From Microbacterium sp. T2.11-28 (GTDB lineage Bacteria; Actinomycetota; Actinomycetes; Actinomycetales; Microbacteriaceae), in contig NZ_CATNHF010000001.1 in the NCBI RefSeq assembly GCF_950097975.1, positions 248,001-312,000 on the forward strand: a DNA stretch of 64,000 nt, given 5' to 3'. Below the pieces are notes generated by a model. It did not search any database and had not been told where the DNA came from. It worked only from the letters and a program-made list of their open reading frames with translations. Positions 20,637-29,378 of the stretch are shown in pieces; position 1 is the stretch's first letter; each line of letters starts with the position of its first letter. Both the position numbers and the translations under genes were made by a program.

Positions 20637-21974
20637 TCAGCCGGGCGTCTCCGCGCCCGCGCGACGCGTCCCACCGATCAGGAGCGGGATCGCGACGAAC
20701 GCGACGACGACGATCAGCCCGCCGCCGATCCAGAACGGCAGCCGAAGATCGATGCGCCCGACCCAGCCGCCCAGGAGGGTGGCCACAGGGAACAGGCCCC
20801 AGGTGAGGGTGCGGATCACACCGAGGACACGGCCGAAGATCTCCCCCGGGACGATCTGCTGGCGCAGGCTCCCCCACGGCACGTTCCACACCGACACCGA
20901 TCCCGCCGACAGCGCGAACGCTCCGACGGCGGTCCACGCCTCCGGCGCGAGCCCCGTGAGCACGAGGGTGGCGCCGCCGGAGAGGATCGCACCGAACATC
21001 ACGCGACCGCGCCCGAATCGCGCGACCAGGCGGGGTGCGACGAGCGACCCTGCCAGCGCGCCGATCCCGATCCCCGCGGTGACGAAGCCGATCGCGGCGA
21101 CGGTCACGCCCATGGTGTCGAGGAAGAAGAGGATGATGACTGCCTGGGCGAACGACAGCGCGGAGCCGATGACCGAGGTGAACACGACCATCGTCCGCAG
21201 GTAGCGATGACGCCACAGGTAGAGGAGCGCCTCGCGGGTGCTGATCGGAGCGGCTGCGGGCACGTCGGTGATCGGATCGGCCACGACGCCTGCGGCCACG
21301 TCGCCCGAGCCTCCGGCGTCGGCCCCTGCAGCTTCCGGGCGCGGGGACGATCCCCGCAGCGGACGGGCCGCCGAGATCGGCAGCAGGATCGCCAGCACGA
21401 TGGGGATGAGGTACGCGGCGCTGCCGGCCCACAGCGGCAGCGCGAGGGAGATGGCGAACAGGACGCCGGCGATCGGGGTCGCGATGAAGCTGTCGATGGT
21501 GATCTGCGCCGCCTGCATCCAGCCGTTCGCGCGGTCGAGCTGGTCGCGACGGACGACACCGGGGATGACGGCGTTGGTCGCGTTGTCGAACAGGGTCTCG
21601 CCGAGGCCGAAGACGAGGGTGGCGACGAAGAGCGACCAGAGCGAGAGCGTCCCGGTGACGGCGAGGGTCGCGAGCCAGACGGCGACCGCTCCGCGGATGG
21701 CGTTGGCCACCGCCATGATGATGCGCCGGTCGAACCGGTCGACGATCATCCCGGCGGGCAGTCCGAACACCAGCCACGGCACGAAGGCGAGCGCGCCGAT
21801 GACCGAGATCATCAGCGGATCGCGGGTGAGCGTGGTGGCGGCCAGCGGGACGGCGGTGCGTCCGAGCCCGTCGGCGAGATTGCTGAAGGCGGCGGCTGTC
21901 CAGAGCTTTCCGAAGTCGGCGCCGAGACGGTCGCGCGCCGGCTTCGCGGTGGCCGCGGGCGCCTGCGAGGTCAC
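20637..21974 (-). CDS. MFS transporter
   Basis: A 445-residue transporter of the major facilitator superfamily with about 12 membrane helices and a Ser/Pro/Gly-rich central loop (residues about 205-245, [20 protein letters not shown]). The loop-2 motif reads [18 protein letters not shown] near residue 75, typical of the MFS_3/TetV-like drug-efflux group. It is the last gene of a three-gene unit led by an ArsR-type regulator, which suggests drug- or ligand-responsive efflux. GTG at 21974 overlaps the stop of the preceding gene (GTGA). Substrate is unknown. Confidence 0.88.
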   Translation of the reverse strand: MTSQAPAATAKPARDRLGADFGKLWTAAAFSNLADGLGRTAVPLAATTLTRDPLMISVIGALAFVPWLVFGLPAGMIVDRFDRRIIMAVANAIRGAVAVWLATLAVTGTLSLWSLFVATLVFGLGETLFDNATNAVIPGVVRRDQLDRANGWMQAAQITIDSFIATPIAGVLFAISLALPLWAGSAAYLIPIVLAILLPISAARPLRGSSPRPEAAGADAGGSGDVAAGVVADPITDVPAAAPISTREALLYLWRHRYLRTMVVFTSVIGSALSFAQAVIILFFLDTMGVTVAAIGFVTAGIGIGALAGSLVAPRLVARFGRGRVMFGAILSGGATLVLTGLAPEAWTAVGAFALSAGSVSVWNVPWGSLRQQIVPGEIFGRVLGVIRTLTWGLFPVATLLGGWVGRIDLRLPFWIGGGLIVVVAFVAIPLLIGGTRRAGAETPG

Positions 21975-22201
21975 CGGGGAAGGATTCCGACGGCGCCGAG
22001 GGCCTGAGCCGTACGGCGGTCCTCGACGGCGTCCGTGCCGGGCGCGACGGGCGCGCAGGCCCTGCGCTGCAGGCGGCGGATCATCGCGGCCTCCACGGCA
22101 TGGGTGAGCGAGAGCAGCAGGCGCTCGGCGCGAGTCGGCAGGGCGCGCGGGGCGAGGTGGGCGCCCGGGTGCGAGGCGAGCGCGGCGGAGATGGCGGTCA
22201 T
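21971..22201 (-). CDS. 76-residue protein of unknown function in the regulator/MFS operon
   Basis: A small protein rich in Ala, Arg and Leu with no recognised family. It starts one base after the regulator's stop (TGACATG) and ends in a GTGA overlap with the MFS gene. The centre, [24 protein letters not shown], could form an amphipathic basic helix. Tight coupling on both sides supports translation. Function is unknown. Confidence 0.55.
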   Translation of the reverse strand: MTAISAALASHPGAHLAPRALPTRAERLLLSLTHAVEAAMIRRLQRRACAPVAPGTDAVEDRRTAQALGAVGILPR

Positions 22202-22202
22202 G

Positions 22203-22817
22203 TCAGTGGCCTTCTTCAGGAAGCGGGAAGATGTCGGTGCGGATGCTGATCGGTCGGACGCCCTCGCCGGTCTGGTCGCGGTACTTGTCGACCGCGGCGT
22301 CGATGAGCTTCTGGATGCCCGAGATCAGTTCGACTGTCTGCTCGACGGTCATTCGAGCCGTCGCGGTGGAGATCGCCGCCTCGTCCTCGTGACCCTCGGG
22401 ATCGAGGATCGTCTCGGAGAGGTAGCGCATGAGCTGCTGGTGACGACGGTTGAGGAACTCGGTCATGACCGCCTGCGTGGCGGCCTTCCCCGACGGCGTC
22501 TTCATCGCCTCGGGGTTGGTGAACGAGATCCCCCCGCGGGGACGCTCCCACCACCGCTCGCGGGCGGTGCCCCGGTCGTCCACCTCACGGATGAGGTCGT
22601 GCTTGGCGAGCGCCCGGAGGTGGTAGCTGGTGGCCCCGGAGGACTCCCCCGTCATCTCGGCCAGGGAGCTGGCCGTCTGCGGTCCGAACTGGGACAGGAT
22701 GTCGTAGATCCGCACCCGCAGCGGGTGCGCCAGTGCCTTCAGAGCACTGGTGTCGAGCATCCGCACATCCTGGCGGGCCTCGTGGGTCGCGTCGGGTGCG
22801 TTCACTTCGTCGGTCAT
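22203..22817 (-). CDS. ArsR-family winged-helix transcriptional regulator
   Basis: A 204-residue regulator. The winged helix lies at about residues 18-95: LDTSALKALAHPLRVRIYDILSQFGPQTASSLAEMTGESSGATSYHLRALAKHDLI is the HTH_20/ArsR pattern. The C-terminal half, with a HEDEAAISTATARMT stretch, is helical and probably serves dimerisation or ligand sensing. ATG 22817 is chosen because a TATCTT -10 box ends 6 bases before it; an in-frame extension upstream would cover the operator. The gene likely controls itself, the small protein and MFS genes behind it, and perhaps the divergent peptidase. Confidence 0.88.
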   Translation of the reverse strand: MTDEVNAPDATHEARQDVRMLDTSALKALAHPLRVRIYDILSQFGPQTASSLAEMTGESSGATSYHLRALAKHDLIREVDDRGTARERWWERPRGGISFTNPEAMKTPSGKAATQAVMTEFLNRRHQQLMRYLSETILDPEGHEDEAAISTATARMTVEQTVELISGIQKLIDAAVDKYRDQTGEGVRPISIRTDIFPLPEEGH

Positions 22818-22820
22818 GAT

Positions 22821-22877
22821 GCAAAGATACCTTTGCAGAGAGAATCTTGCAAGTAATATTTTGCAAGCAGTTCTTTG
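22821..22877. promoter_or_regulatory. Operator array with overlapping divergent promoter
   Basis: Two clear palindromes stand in an AT-rich island: TGCAAAG-ATAC-CTTTGCA (22820-22837) and CTTGCAA-(8)-TTGCAAG (about 22847-22868), with a third half-site CTTTGCA at 22873-22879. On the minus strand a promoter TTGCAA-(17)-TATCTT lies inside them, 6 bases from the regulator's ATG. This is the pattern of an autoregulated ArsR-type repressor. Confidence 0.75.
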
Positions 22878-22896
22878 CATGACCGGAGCCACCCCG

Positions 22897-22902
22897 TACG
22901 CT
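22897..22902 (+). promoter_or_regulatory. -10 box of the M3 peptidase gene
   Basis: TACGCT followed by 6 bases and ATG 22909. The operator array lies directly upstream, where the -35 region would be. Confidence 0.55.
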
Positions 22903-22908
22903 GGGGAC

Positions 22909-24963
22909 ATGACGGACGACGTGAACCCGCTGCTGACCGATTCGACGCTCCCCTACGGCCTGCCCGACTACCGCGAGATCCGCCCCGAGCACTACCTGCC
23001 CGCCTTCGCCCGCGCCTTCGCCGAGCATCGCGACGAGGTCGCCGCGATCACCCGCGTGCGCTCGATGCCGACCTTCGAGAACACGATGGTGCCGCTGGAG
23101 CGCGCGGGCGATCTGCTCGGACGGGTGGCCCGCACCTTCTACACGGTGTCCTCCGCCGACGCCACGGCCGACATCCAGGCGATCGAAGAGGAACTCGCTC
23201 CGCTGATGTCCGCGCACCAGGACGCCATCCAGCTCGACGGTCAGCTCTACTGGCGGATCAAGACGCTCCACGATCAGCTCGATTCCCTCGACCTCGGCTC
23301 GGAGGAGCGGTATCTCGTCGAGCGCCACTTCCGCGAGATGACGCACGCGGGCGCCGGACTCGACGACGACCAGAAGGCGGCGCTCACCGAGCTGAACCAG
23401 CGGCTGTCCGTGCTCACGACCACATTCGAGAAGAACCTGCTGGCAGACACCAACGATCTCGCGGTCGTGTTCGAGTCCGCGGACGAGCTCGACGGGCTCA
23501 CCGAGGGCGAGCTGTCGGCGGCTGCGCGCAACGCGGCCGACCGCGGCCTCGACGGCCGCTACGTCGTGACGCTCACCCTCTTCACCGGCCACCCCTACCT
23601 CGCCACCCTCACCGACCGCTCCAGCCGTCGGCGCCTGCTGGAGGCCTCCCGGTCGCGGGGCTCGCGCGGTAACGCCCACGACAACCGCGACGTGCTCCGC
23701 GAGATCGTCCGCCTCCGGGCGGAGCGCGCCGCGCTGCTGGGCTACGACACGCACGCCGTCTACGTCACGAGCGACGAGACAGCCGGCTCGCCGGAGGCCG
23801 TCCACGCCCTCCTCCGTCGCCTGGCCGCTCCGGCGGCCGCGAACGCGCGCCGGGAGCAGCAGGCACTGCAGGCGATCGTGGACGCGGACGGCGACTCCTT
23901 CGCGCTGGAGGCGCATGACTGGGCGTTCTACACCGAGCGCGTGCGGCAGGCCGAGTACGACCTCGACCGCACCGCGCTGCGTCCGTGGTTCGAAGCCGAG
24001 CGCGTTCTCCAGGACGGCGTGTTCCGCGCGGCGAGCGAGCTCTACGGGATCGCATTCACCGAACGACCCGACCTGCCCGCCTACCACCCCGATGCGCGCG
24101 TCTTCGAGATCCACAATGAGGACGGCAGCGCGCTGGGACTTTTCGTCCTGGACCTCTACACCCGCGACACCAAGCGCGGTGGAGCGTGGATGAACTCGAT
24201 CGTGTCGCAGTCGCGGCTCCGCGGCACGCAGCCCATCGTCGTGAACAACCTCAACGTCCCCAAGCCCGCGCCGGGGCAGCCGACGCTCCTCACCCTCGAC
24301 GAGGTGACGACGCTCTTCCACGAGTTCGGCCACGCCCTGCACGGGCTCTTCGCCACCGTCACTTACCCGCACTTCGCGGGCACGAACGTGTTCCGCGACT
24401 TCGTCGAGTTCCCGAGCCAGGTCAACGAGATGTGGATCTACTGGCCGGAGATCCTGGCGTCGTACGCGCGTCACGTCGAGACCGGCGAGCCCCTCCCGAG
24501 CGAGGTCGTCGCCAAGCTCCTCGCCTCGGAGACGTTCAACCAGGGATTCGCGACCAGCGAGTATCTCGCCGCCGCCTGGCTCGACCAGGCCTGGCACTCG
24601 CTCGATGCCGAGGCGGCCGCCGGCGACATCGACGTCGCCGCCTTCGAGGCGGCGGCGCTGGCCGACGTCGGGCTCGACAACCCCGTCGTCCCCACCCGGT
24701 ACTCGTCCACCTACTTCGCCCACGTCTTCTCCGGCGGCTACAGCGCCGGGTACTACTCGTACATCTGGAGCGAGGTCCTCGATGCGGACACCGTCGAGTG
24801 GTTCCGCGAGAACGGCGGCCTGACGCGCGCCAACGGCGATCGCTTCCGAAATCTGCTGCTCGGCGTCGGCGGTTCGAAGGACCCGCTGGAGGCGTACCGC
24901 GACTTCCGGGGTGCGGACGCCGCGATCGAGCCCCTGCTGGCCCGACGCGGGCTCACGGGCTAG
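22909..24963 (+). CDS. M3-family metallopeptidase (peptidyl-dipeptidase Dcp-like)
   Basis: A 684-residue zinc peptidase of the oligopeptidase A / Dcp family. These are soluble enzymes that degrade short peptides. The zinc site HEFGH is at residues 471-475 (TLFHEFGHALHGLF), with the third ligand in the following EFPSQVNEMW block. Full family length, no signal peptide, so cytoplasmic. ATG 22909 fits the upstream -10 box. Its 3' end overlaps the convergent reductase gene by 4 bases. A Dcp rather than OpdA role is likely from the overall pattern, but not certain. Confidence 0.94.
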   Translation: MTDDVNPLLTDSTLPYGLPDYREIRPEHYLPAFARAFAEHRDEVAAITRVRSMPTFENTMVPLERAGDLLGRVARTFYTVSSADATADIQAIEEELAPLMSAHQDAIQLDGQLYWRIKTLHDQLDSLDLGSEERYLVERHFREMTHAGAGLDDDQKAALTELNQRLSVLTTTFEKNLLADTNDLAVVFESADELDGLTEGELSAAARNAADRGLDGRYVVTLTLFTGHPYLATLTDRSSRRRLLEASRSRGSRGNAHDNRDVLREIVRLRAERAALLGYDTHAVYVTSDETAGSPEAVHALLRRLAAPAAANARREQQALQAIVDADGDSFALEAHDWAFYTERVRQAEYDLDRTALRPWFEAERVLQDGVFRAASELYGIAFTERPDLPAYHPDARVFEIHNEDGSALGLFVLDLYTRDTKRGGAWMNSIVSQSRLRGTQPIVVNNLNVPKPAPGQPTLLTLDEVTTLFHEFGHALHGLFATVTYPHFAGTNVFRDFVEFPSQVNEMWIYWPEILASYARHVETGEPLPSEVVAKLLASETFNQGFATSEYLAAAWLDQAWHSLDAEAAAGDIDVAAFEAAALADVGLDNPVVPTRYSSTYFAHVFSGGYSAGYYSYIWSEVLDADTVEWFRENGGLTRANGDRFRNLLLGVGGSKDPLEAYRDFRGADAAIEPLLARRGLTG

Positions 24964-25511
24964 CCGACCGCGTAGACCAACCGTGCGAACTGACCGACCG
25001 CCCTGGCCGACACCAGGCGCATGCGGTCGGCTTCGGCGCGCCGGGGAAGCAGCGGCGCTCCCCCGGTGAGCAGCACCGGAGCGACCGACACGGCGATCTC
25101 GTCGAGCGCGCCGGCATCGAGGAACTGGCCCGCGAGATCGCCGCCGCCGACGACCCAGATGTCCGTCCCGCCCGCGGCGGCGCGGATCTCGGGCAGGACG
25201 GCGGCGACGGGACCCGAGACGAAGCGGACGTCGGCCCCCTCGGGAACGGGGAGATCCCGCGTGGTGAAGACGAACGTCGGCCGGTCGCCGTGGAACTCCC
25301 GCCACTTCTCGGGGTGCGCCAGGATGTCGGACTCCGCGAGGACCCACTCATAGGTCGTCGAGCCCTCGACCAGCACGCCGGCGTTGGTCGGCAGCACCTC
25401 GGGGTCGGGGCTCGTGCCGCCCTCGACCGCGAAGAGCCACGCCAGCGAGTCGTCCTCGTCGGCGATCCAGCCGTTCAGCGAGGTGGCGGTGTCGAAGATG
25501 ATGCGGGACAT
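24960..25511 (-). CDS. Dihydrofolate reductase-like / RibD C-terminal domain protein
   Basis: A 183-residue NADPH-binding protein of the RibD_C family. The N-terminus MSRIIFDTATSLNGWIADED, the DIWVVGGGDLAGQFLDAGAL block and LDEIAVSVAPVLLTGGAPLLP are typical. Members of this stand-alone group are often annotated as dihydrofolate reductases, but the true substrate is usually unknown. ATG 25511 is set by TAGGTT 7 bases upstream; more upstream in-frame sequence was discarded. It is a single gene overlapping the peptidase gene at the 3' ends by 4 bases. Confidence 0.9.
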   Translation of the reverse strand: MSRIIFDTATSLNGWIADEDDSLAWLFAVEGGTSPDPEVLPTNAGVLVEGSTTYEWVLAESDILAHPEKWREFHGDRPTFVFTTRDLPVPEGADVRFVSGPVAAVLPEIRAAAGGTDIWVVGGGDLAGQFLDAGALDEIAVSVAPVLLTGGAPLLPRRAEADRMRLVSARAVGQFARLVYAVG

Positions 25512-25518
25512 GCGAAAG

Positions 25519-25524
25519 AACCTA
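25519..25524 (-). promoter_or_regulatory. -10 box of the RibD-like gene
   Basis: TAGGTT on the minus strand, 7 bases before ATG 25511. Confidence 0.55.
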
Positions 25525-25569
25525 GGGCCGGGCGCCGACATGGACCCGTGCGTCCGCTGCGCGAGGCGG

Positions 25570-26418
25570 TCACAGCGGCGGGTCGGTGTACAGGCTCGTC
25601 GCGCACCCCGTCTCGCCCGGAAGGATCCAGACCGGATCGAACCCCGGCTCGTCGAGGGTGCCGTCGTCGCGCTCGACGATGAGGATGCAGTCGTTGCTCG
25701 CCGGTGCGCCGACGGCCACGACCCGCTCCCCGGCTCCTGTGGTCACCACCTCCACGGTGAAGACGGACGCGGGGAAGGCGGAGCGCAGGGACTGCTCGGC
25801 CGTCTCCGCCGATGGGTCGGCGAGGATGTCGGCGATGACCTCCCGGGCGTCGTCGGGGAGGCGAGGCGGCACCGTGGGCGTGGGGGTGGGCAGCGTCGCC
25901 GCGGCGAGGCCGGGAGGACAGTCGATGGGATCCGCTCCGACGAAGTCCGTGCTCGGGAACGTGAACCGGTAGCAGGCGGCTGCCGACCCGGCCGTCGTGC
26001 CGCGTTCGCCGAAGGTGGCCGGCGCGCGAGCGTCCACGCGCGAGCGCACGAGCACGTCGACGGTCGCGGCCTGTCCGAGCGCCACGCGCCCCGACCAGGC
26101 GATCGGCGTGAACTCGGCCGCGCCGAACGTGCCGGAGAGTCTCTCTGCGGCGACGGACTCGGCATCCGTCTGCTCATGCCAGTAGCCGAGCCGGTCGACT
26201 CGTGCCGCCACCGACCGCTCGACGATGTCGAGCGCGATGCGGTTCCCGTCGCCCGGTCCCAGAACCGCCCCGAACACGGAGAACAGAGCGACGGGCGCGG
26301 CGAGCACGCCGACCAGGATGACGACCAGCACCACGCCGACAAGTGTCACCGCGGCGACGACCAGGCTTCCGACCGCACGCCGCATATCGGCGCGCGCGGG
26401 CGGGCCCGGCTCGCTCAC
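25570..26418 (-). CDS. Membrane-anchored protein of unknown function downstream of clpX
   Basis: A 282-residue protein. After a short basic N-terminus (VSEPGPPARADMRRAVG) comes one long hydrophobic segment (residues about 20-45), then an extracellular-looking domain with a Pro/Thr stretch PTPTPTVPP and four Cys (in AACYRF, IDCPPG, NDCILI, TGCATS), which could form two disulfides if exported. No named family recognised. The GTG at 26418 lies 5 bases from the clpX stop, and an ATG 11 codons later is possible. Position after clpX suggests co-transcription only. Confidence 0.65.
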   Translation of the reverse strand: MSEPGPPARADMRRAVGSLVVAAVTLVGVVLVVILVGVLAAPVALFSVFGAVLGPGDGNRIALDIVERSVAARVDRLGYWHEQTDAESVAAERLSGTFGAAEFTPIAWSGRVALGQAATVDVLVRSRVDARAPATFGERGTTAGSAAACYRFTFPSTDFVGADPIDCPPGLAAATLPTPTPTVPPRLPDDAREVIADILADPSAETAEQSLRSAFPASVFTVEVVTTGAGERVVAVGAPASNDCILIVERDDGTLDEPGFDPVWILPGETGCATSLYTDPPL

Positions 26419-26422
26419 CCGA

Positions 26423-27691
26423 TCAGGCGCTCTTGCGCTTCTGTCGCAGGACCAGCGTCGGAGGGGCGCCCTCGGTGACGGCGGCGCGGGTGACGATGAC
26501 CTTGTCGACGTCCTCGGCCGAGGGGATCTCGAACATGATCGGTCCCAGCACGTCTTCGAGGATCGCCCGCAGGCCACGCGCGCCGGTCTTGCGGGCGACT
26601 GCGAGGTCGGCGATGGCACGCAGGGCCTCGTCCTCGAACTCCAGTTCCACCCCGTCGAGCTGGAACATCCGCTGATACTGCTTCACGAAGGCGTTCTTCG
26701 GACCGGTGAGGATCTCGATCAAGGCGGTCTGGTCGAGCGGCGAGACGTTCGTGACGACCGGGAGGCGTCCGATGAACTCGGGGATCAGGCCGAACTTGTG
26801 GAGATCCTCGGGCTGCACCTCGCTGAACAGATCGAGGTCCTTGCCCTTCTCGTGCAGCGGGGCGCCGAATCCGACGCCATGCTTTCCGACGCGCGAGGAG
26901 ATGATGTCCTCGAGCCCGGCGAAGGCGCCTGCGACGATGAACAGGACGTTCGTCGTGTCGATCTGGATGAACTCCTGGTGCGGGTGCTTGCGCCCGCCCT
27001 GCGGCGGCACGGAGGCGACCGTTCCCTCGAGGATCTTCAGGAGCGCCTGTTGCACGCCCTCGCCCGACACGTCGCGGGTGATCGAGGGGTTCTCGGCCTT
27101 GCGGGCGATCTTGTCGACCTCGTCGATGTAGATGATGCCGGTCTCGGCCCGCTTGACGTCGAAGTCGGCCGCCTGCAGGAGCTTGAGGAGGATGTTCTCC
27201 ACGTCCTCGCCGACGTACCCCGCCTCGGTGAGGGCGGTGGCATCGGCAACGGCGAACGGCACGTTCAGTCGCTTGGCGAGCGTCTGGGCGAGATAGGTCT
27301 TGCCGCATCCTGTGGGCCCGAGGAGCAGGATGTTGCTCTTGGCGATCTCCACCTCGTCGGCGCGCTGCTCGGCCGGCTGCAGCGTCGAGTGCGCGCGGAC
27401 GCGCTTGTAGTGGTTGTAGACGGCGACGGCGAGGGCGCGCTTGGCGGGATCCTGGCCCACGACGTACTCGGCGAGGAACGAGAAGATCTCGCGGGGCTTC
27501 GGCAGATCGAAGTCGGCGACGACGCCGTCACCGGACTCCGCCATGCGCTCTTCGATGATCTCGTTGCACAGCTCGACGCACTCGTCGCAGATGTACACGC
27601 CGGGACCGGCGATCAGCTGCTGCACCTGCTTCTGGCTCTTGCCGCAGAAGGAGCACTTGAACAGGTCGGCGCTCTCACCGATGCGGGCCAT
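26423..27691 (-). CDS. clpX: ATP-dependent Clp protease ATP-binding subunit ClpX
   Basis: A 422-residue AAA+ unfoldase that feeds substrates to ClpP. The N-terminal zinc-binding domain has C13, C16, C35 and C38 (CSFC and CDEC). Walker A GPTGCGKT is at 125-132, followed by the Walker B segment [14 protein letters not shown], the pore loop region and the C-terminal small AAA domain with [22 protein letters not shown] 27691 follows a GAGGAGG site; upstream in-frame residues are leader. A TAGGCT -10 box (complement of about 27728-27733) is just upstream, so clpX has its own promoter, separate from clpP1-clpP2. Confidence 0.98.
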   Translation of the reverse strand: MARIGESADLFKCSFCGKSQKQVQQLIAGPGVYICDECVELCNEIIEERMAESGDGVVADFDLPKPREIFSFLAEYVVGQDPAKRALAVAVYNHYKRVRAHSTLQPAEQRADEVEIAKSNILLLGPTGCGKTYLAQTLAKRLNVPFAVADATALTEAGYVGEDVENILLKLLQAADFDVKRAETGIIYIDEVDKIARKAENPSITRDVSGEGVQQALLKILEGTVASVPPQGGRKHPHQEFIQIDTTNVLFIVAGAFAGLEDIISSRVGKHGVGFGAPLHEKGKDLDLFSEVQPEDLHKFGLIPEFIGRLPVVTNVSPLDQTALIEILTGPKNAFVKQYQRMFQLDGVELEFEDEALRAIADLAVARKTGARGLRAILEDVLGPIMFEIPSAEDVDKVIVTRAAVTEGAPPTLVLRQKRKSA

Positions 27692-27855
27692 GGCGCTCCT
27701 CCTCAGGGATCTCACAGAACCGCTTCGAGCCTAACCTCTGCCACAGACAACCCGGCGGATTTCGGGCCCCCTGTGTCGATCCGTGATCTCCGGCGTAGAA
27801 TTCGCCGCCTGTGCGCCCTCCGGAGACCGCCCGGACGATCTCTCGCAGACGCAGC

Positions 27856-27888
27856 GAAGGGCCCCGGCCGGGAAAGCCGGGGCCCTTC
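27856..27888. terminator. Terminator hairpin between clpP2 and clpX
   Basis: A perfect 13-bp stem (GAAGGGCCCCGGC / GCCGGGGCCCTTC) with a 7-base loop, downstream of clpP2 on the minus strand. No T-run, but the stem is very stable. Confidence 0.75.
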
Positions 27889-27890
27889 GT

Positions 27891-27926
27891 GTCGAGCGGT
27901 GTGTCGAGCGATGCGTCGAGCGATCG
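27891..27926. repeat. Three 12-bp tandem repeats after clpP2
   Basis: GTCGAGCG recurs at 27891, 27903 and 27915 with a 12-base period. The block fills the space between the clpP2 stop and the terminator. Confidence 0.7.
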
Positions 27927-27931
27927 CGAGG

Positions 27932-28609
27932 TCAGGCGGTGATCGCCGCCGGCGTCCGCTTGCGCGATGTGAGCACCTGGTCGACGATGCCGTACTCGAG
28001 GGCCTCCGCCGCCGAGAGGATCTTGTCGCGATCGATGTCCTTGTTCACCTCGGCCTGCGTCTTGTTCGTGTGCCGGGCCATCGTCTCCTCGAGCCAGGTG
28101 CGCATGCGGAGGATCTCCGCCGCCTGGATCTCGATGTCCGACGCCTGCCCGTGACCGGCCTCGCCGACGGCGGGCTGGTGCATCAGGATGCGCGCGTTGG
28201 GCAGCGCCAGACGCTTGCCCGGGGCACCTGCGGCCAGCAGCACGGAGGCAGCCGAGGCCGCCTGGCCGAGCACGACCGTCTGGATCTCGGGCGACACATA
28301 CTGCATGGTGTCGTAGATCGCCGTCATGGCCGTGAACGATCCACCGGGCGAGTTGATGTACATGATGATGTCGCGGTCGGGGTCCTGCGACTCGAGGACG
28401 AGCAGCTGGGCCATCACGTCATCGGCGGACGCGTCGTCCACCTGGACGCCGAGGAAGATGACGCGGTCCTCGAACAGCTTGTTGTACGGGTCCTGGCGCT
28501 TGTAGCCGTAGGCCGTGCGCTCCTCGAACTGGGGCAGGATGTAGCGGCTCTGCGGCAGCTGCACGCCCTGGGTCGAGTGCGCCGGGAGGCCGAAGGTCGG
28601 GGTGTTCAT
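27932..28609 (-). CDS. clpP2: ATP-dependent Clp protease proteolytic subunit (ClpP2-type)
   Basis: A 225-residue serine protease subunit. The catalytic Ser119 is in VVLGQAASAASVLL and His144 in ILMHQPAVGEAG; the 25-residue spacing is right for the family, with the Asp near residue 193 expected in KDIDRDKI. Compared with the upstream paralogue it has a longer N-terminal extension, as actinobacterial ClpP2 does. The two paralogues form one mixed tetradecamer in actinobacteria. It starts 18 bases after clpP1. Confidence 0.96.
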   Translation of the reverse strand: MNTPTFGLPAHSTQGVQLPQSRYILPQFEERTAYGYKRQDPYNKLFEDRVIFLGVQVDDASADDVMAQLLVLESQDPDRDIIMYINSPGGSFTAMTAIYDTMQYVSPEIQTVVLGQAASAASVLLAAGAPGKRLALPNARILMHQPAVGEAGHGQASDIEIQAAEILRMRTWLEETMARHTNKTQAEVNKDIDRDKILSAAEALEYGIVDQVLTSRKRTPAAITA

Positions 28610-28627
28610 TCTGGGTGTCCTCCGGTC

Positions 28628-29212
28628 TCAGTTCTCGGTGCCGCCGCCGCCGATGACATCGGCAGCGGACTCTCGGATGTGGTCGACGAAGCCGTACTCC
28701 AGGGCCTCCTCGGCCGTGAACCAGCGGTCGCGGTCGCCGTCGGCGTTGACCTGCTCGACCGACTTCCCGGTCTGCGCGGCGGTGATCTCGGCGAGTCGCT
28801 TCTTCATGTCCAGGATCAGCTGGGCCTGCGTCTGGATGTCGCTCGACGTGCCGCCGAACCCGCCGTGGGGCTGGTGGAGCAGCACGCGGGCGTTCGGCGT
28901 GATGTACCGCTTGCCCTTGGTGCCCGCCGTCAGCAGCAGCTGCCCCATGGAGGCGGCCATGCCGATGCCGACGGTGACGATGTCGTTCGGCACGAACTGC
29001 ATCGTGTCGTAGATCGCCATGCCCGCGGTGATCGAGCCGCCGGGCGAGTTGATGTAGAGGTAGATGTCCTTCTCGCTGTCTTCAGCGGCGAGGAGGAGGA
29101 TCTTCGCGCAGATCTCGTTGGCGTTCTCATCGCGCACCTCCGACCCGAGCCAGATGATGCGGTCTTTCAACAGCCTGTCGAAGACGCTCGTCGCGACAAG
29201 TGGTTCAGCCAT
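28628..29212 (-). CDS. clpP1: ATP-dependent Clp protease proteolytic subunit (ClpP1-type)
   Basis: A 194-residue serine protease subunit with the complete triad Ser88 ([10 protein letters not shown]), His113 (LLHQPHGG) and Asp162 (GDRDRWF), spaced exactly as in E. coli ClpP (25 and 49 residues). It is the first gene of the clpP1-clpP2 unit. An AGGAG site precedes the ATG. The promoter has a good -10 (TAGATT, complement of 29249-29254) but no clear -35, which fits activator-dependent expression. Confidence 0.96.
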   Translation of the reverse strand: MAEPLVATSVFDRLLKDRIIWLGSEVRDENANEICAKILLLAAEDSEKDIYLYINSPGGSITAGMAIYDTMQFVPNDIVTVGIGMAASMGQLLLTAGTKGKRYITPNARVLLHQPHGGFGGTSSDIQTQAQLILDMKKRLAEITAAQTGKSVEQVNADGDRDRWFTAEEALEYGFVDHIRESAADVIGGGGTEN

Positions 29213-29248
29213 GGATGCTCCTGATTCCGGGTTGTCCGTTCGCCATCG

Positions 29249-29254
29249 AATCTA
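29249..29254 (-). promoter_or_regulatory. -10 box of clpP1-clpP2, with GTTCGC half-sites nearby
   Basis: TAGATT on the minus strand, about 37 bases before the ATG. GTTCGC occurs at 29238-29243 and 29282-29287; this is the left half of the ClgR consensus (GTTCGC-N5-GCGAAC), but the right half is not matched well in either case. Confidence 0.4.
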
Positions 29255-29328
29255 CCGACGCGCCGGGACCGACCCGCCCGTGTTCGCCGTCGGCATAGTG
29301 CGGCCGGCGACGGACGCCTGCGGGAACG

Positions 29329-29366
29329 ACGAGGGGGCCGCATGCCGTGGCACGCGACCCCCTCGT
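29329..29366 (-). terminator. Terminator hairpin after tig
   Basis: A 9-bp outer stem (ACGAGGGGG / CCCCCTCGT) encloses a second short stem. It lies 13 bases beyond the tig stop and before the clpP1 promoter. Confidence 0.75.
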
Positions 29367-29378
29367 GGAGCGGCAGAG

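Noticed and set aside
21725..21745. TCGAACCGGTCGAC inside the MFS gene as a second LexA box
   Set aside because: The right half does not match GTTCGA and the place is inside a coding region.
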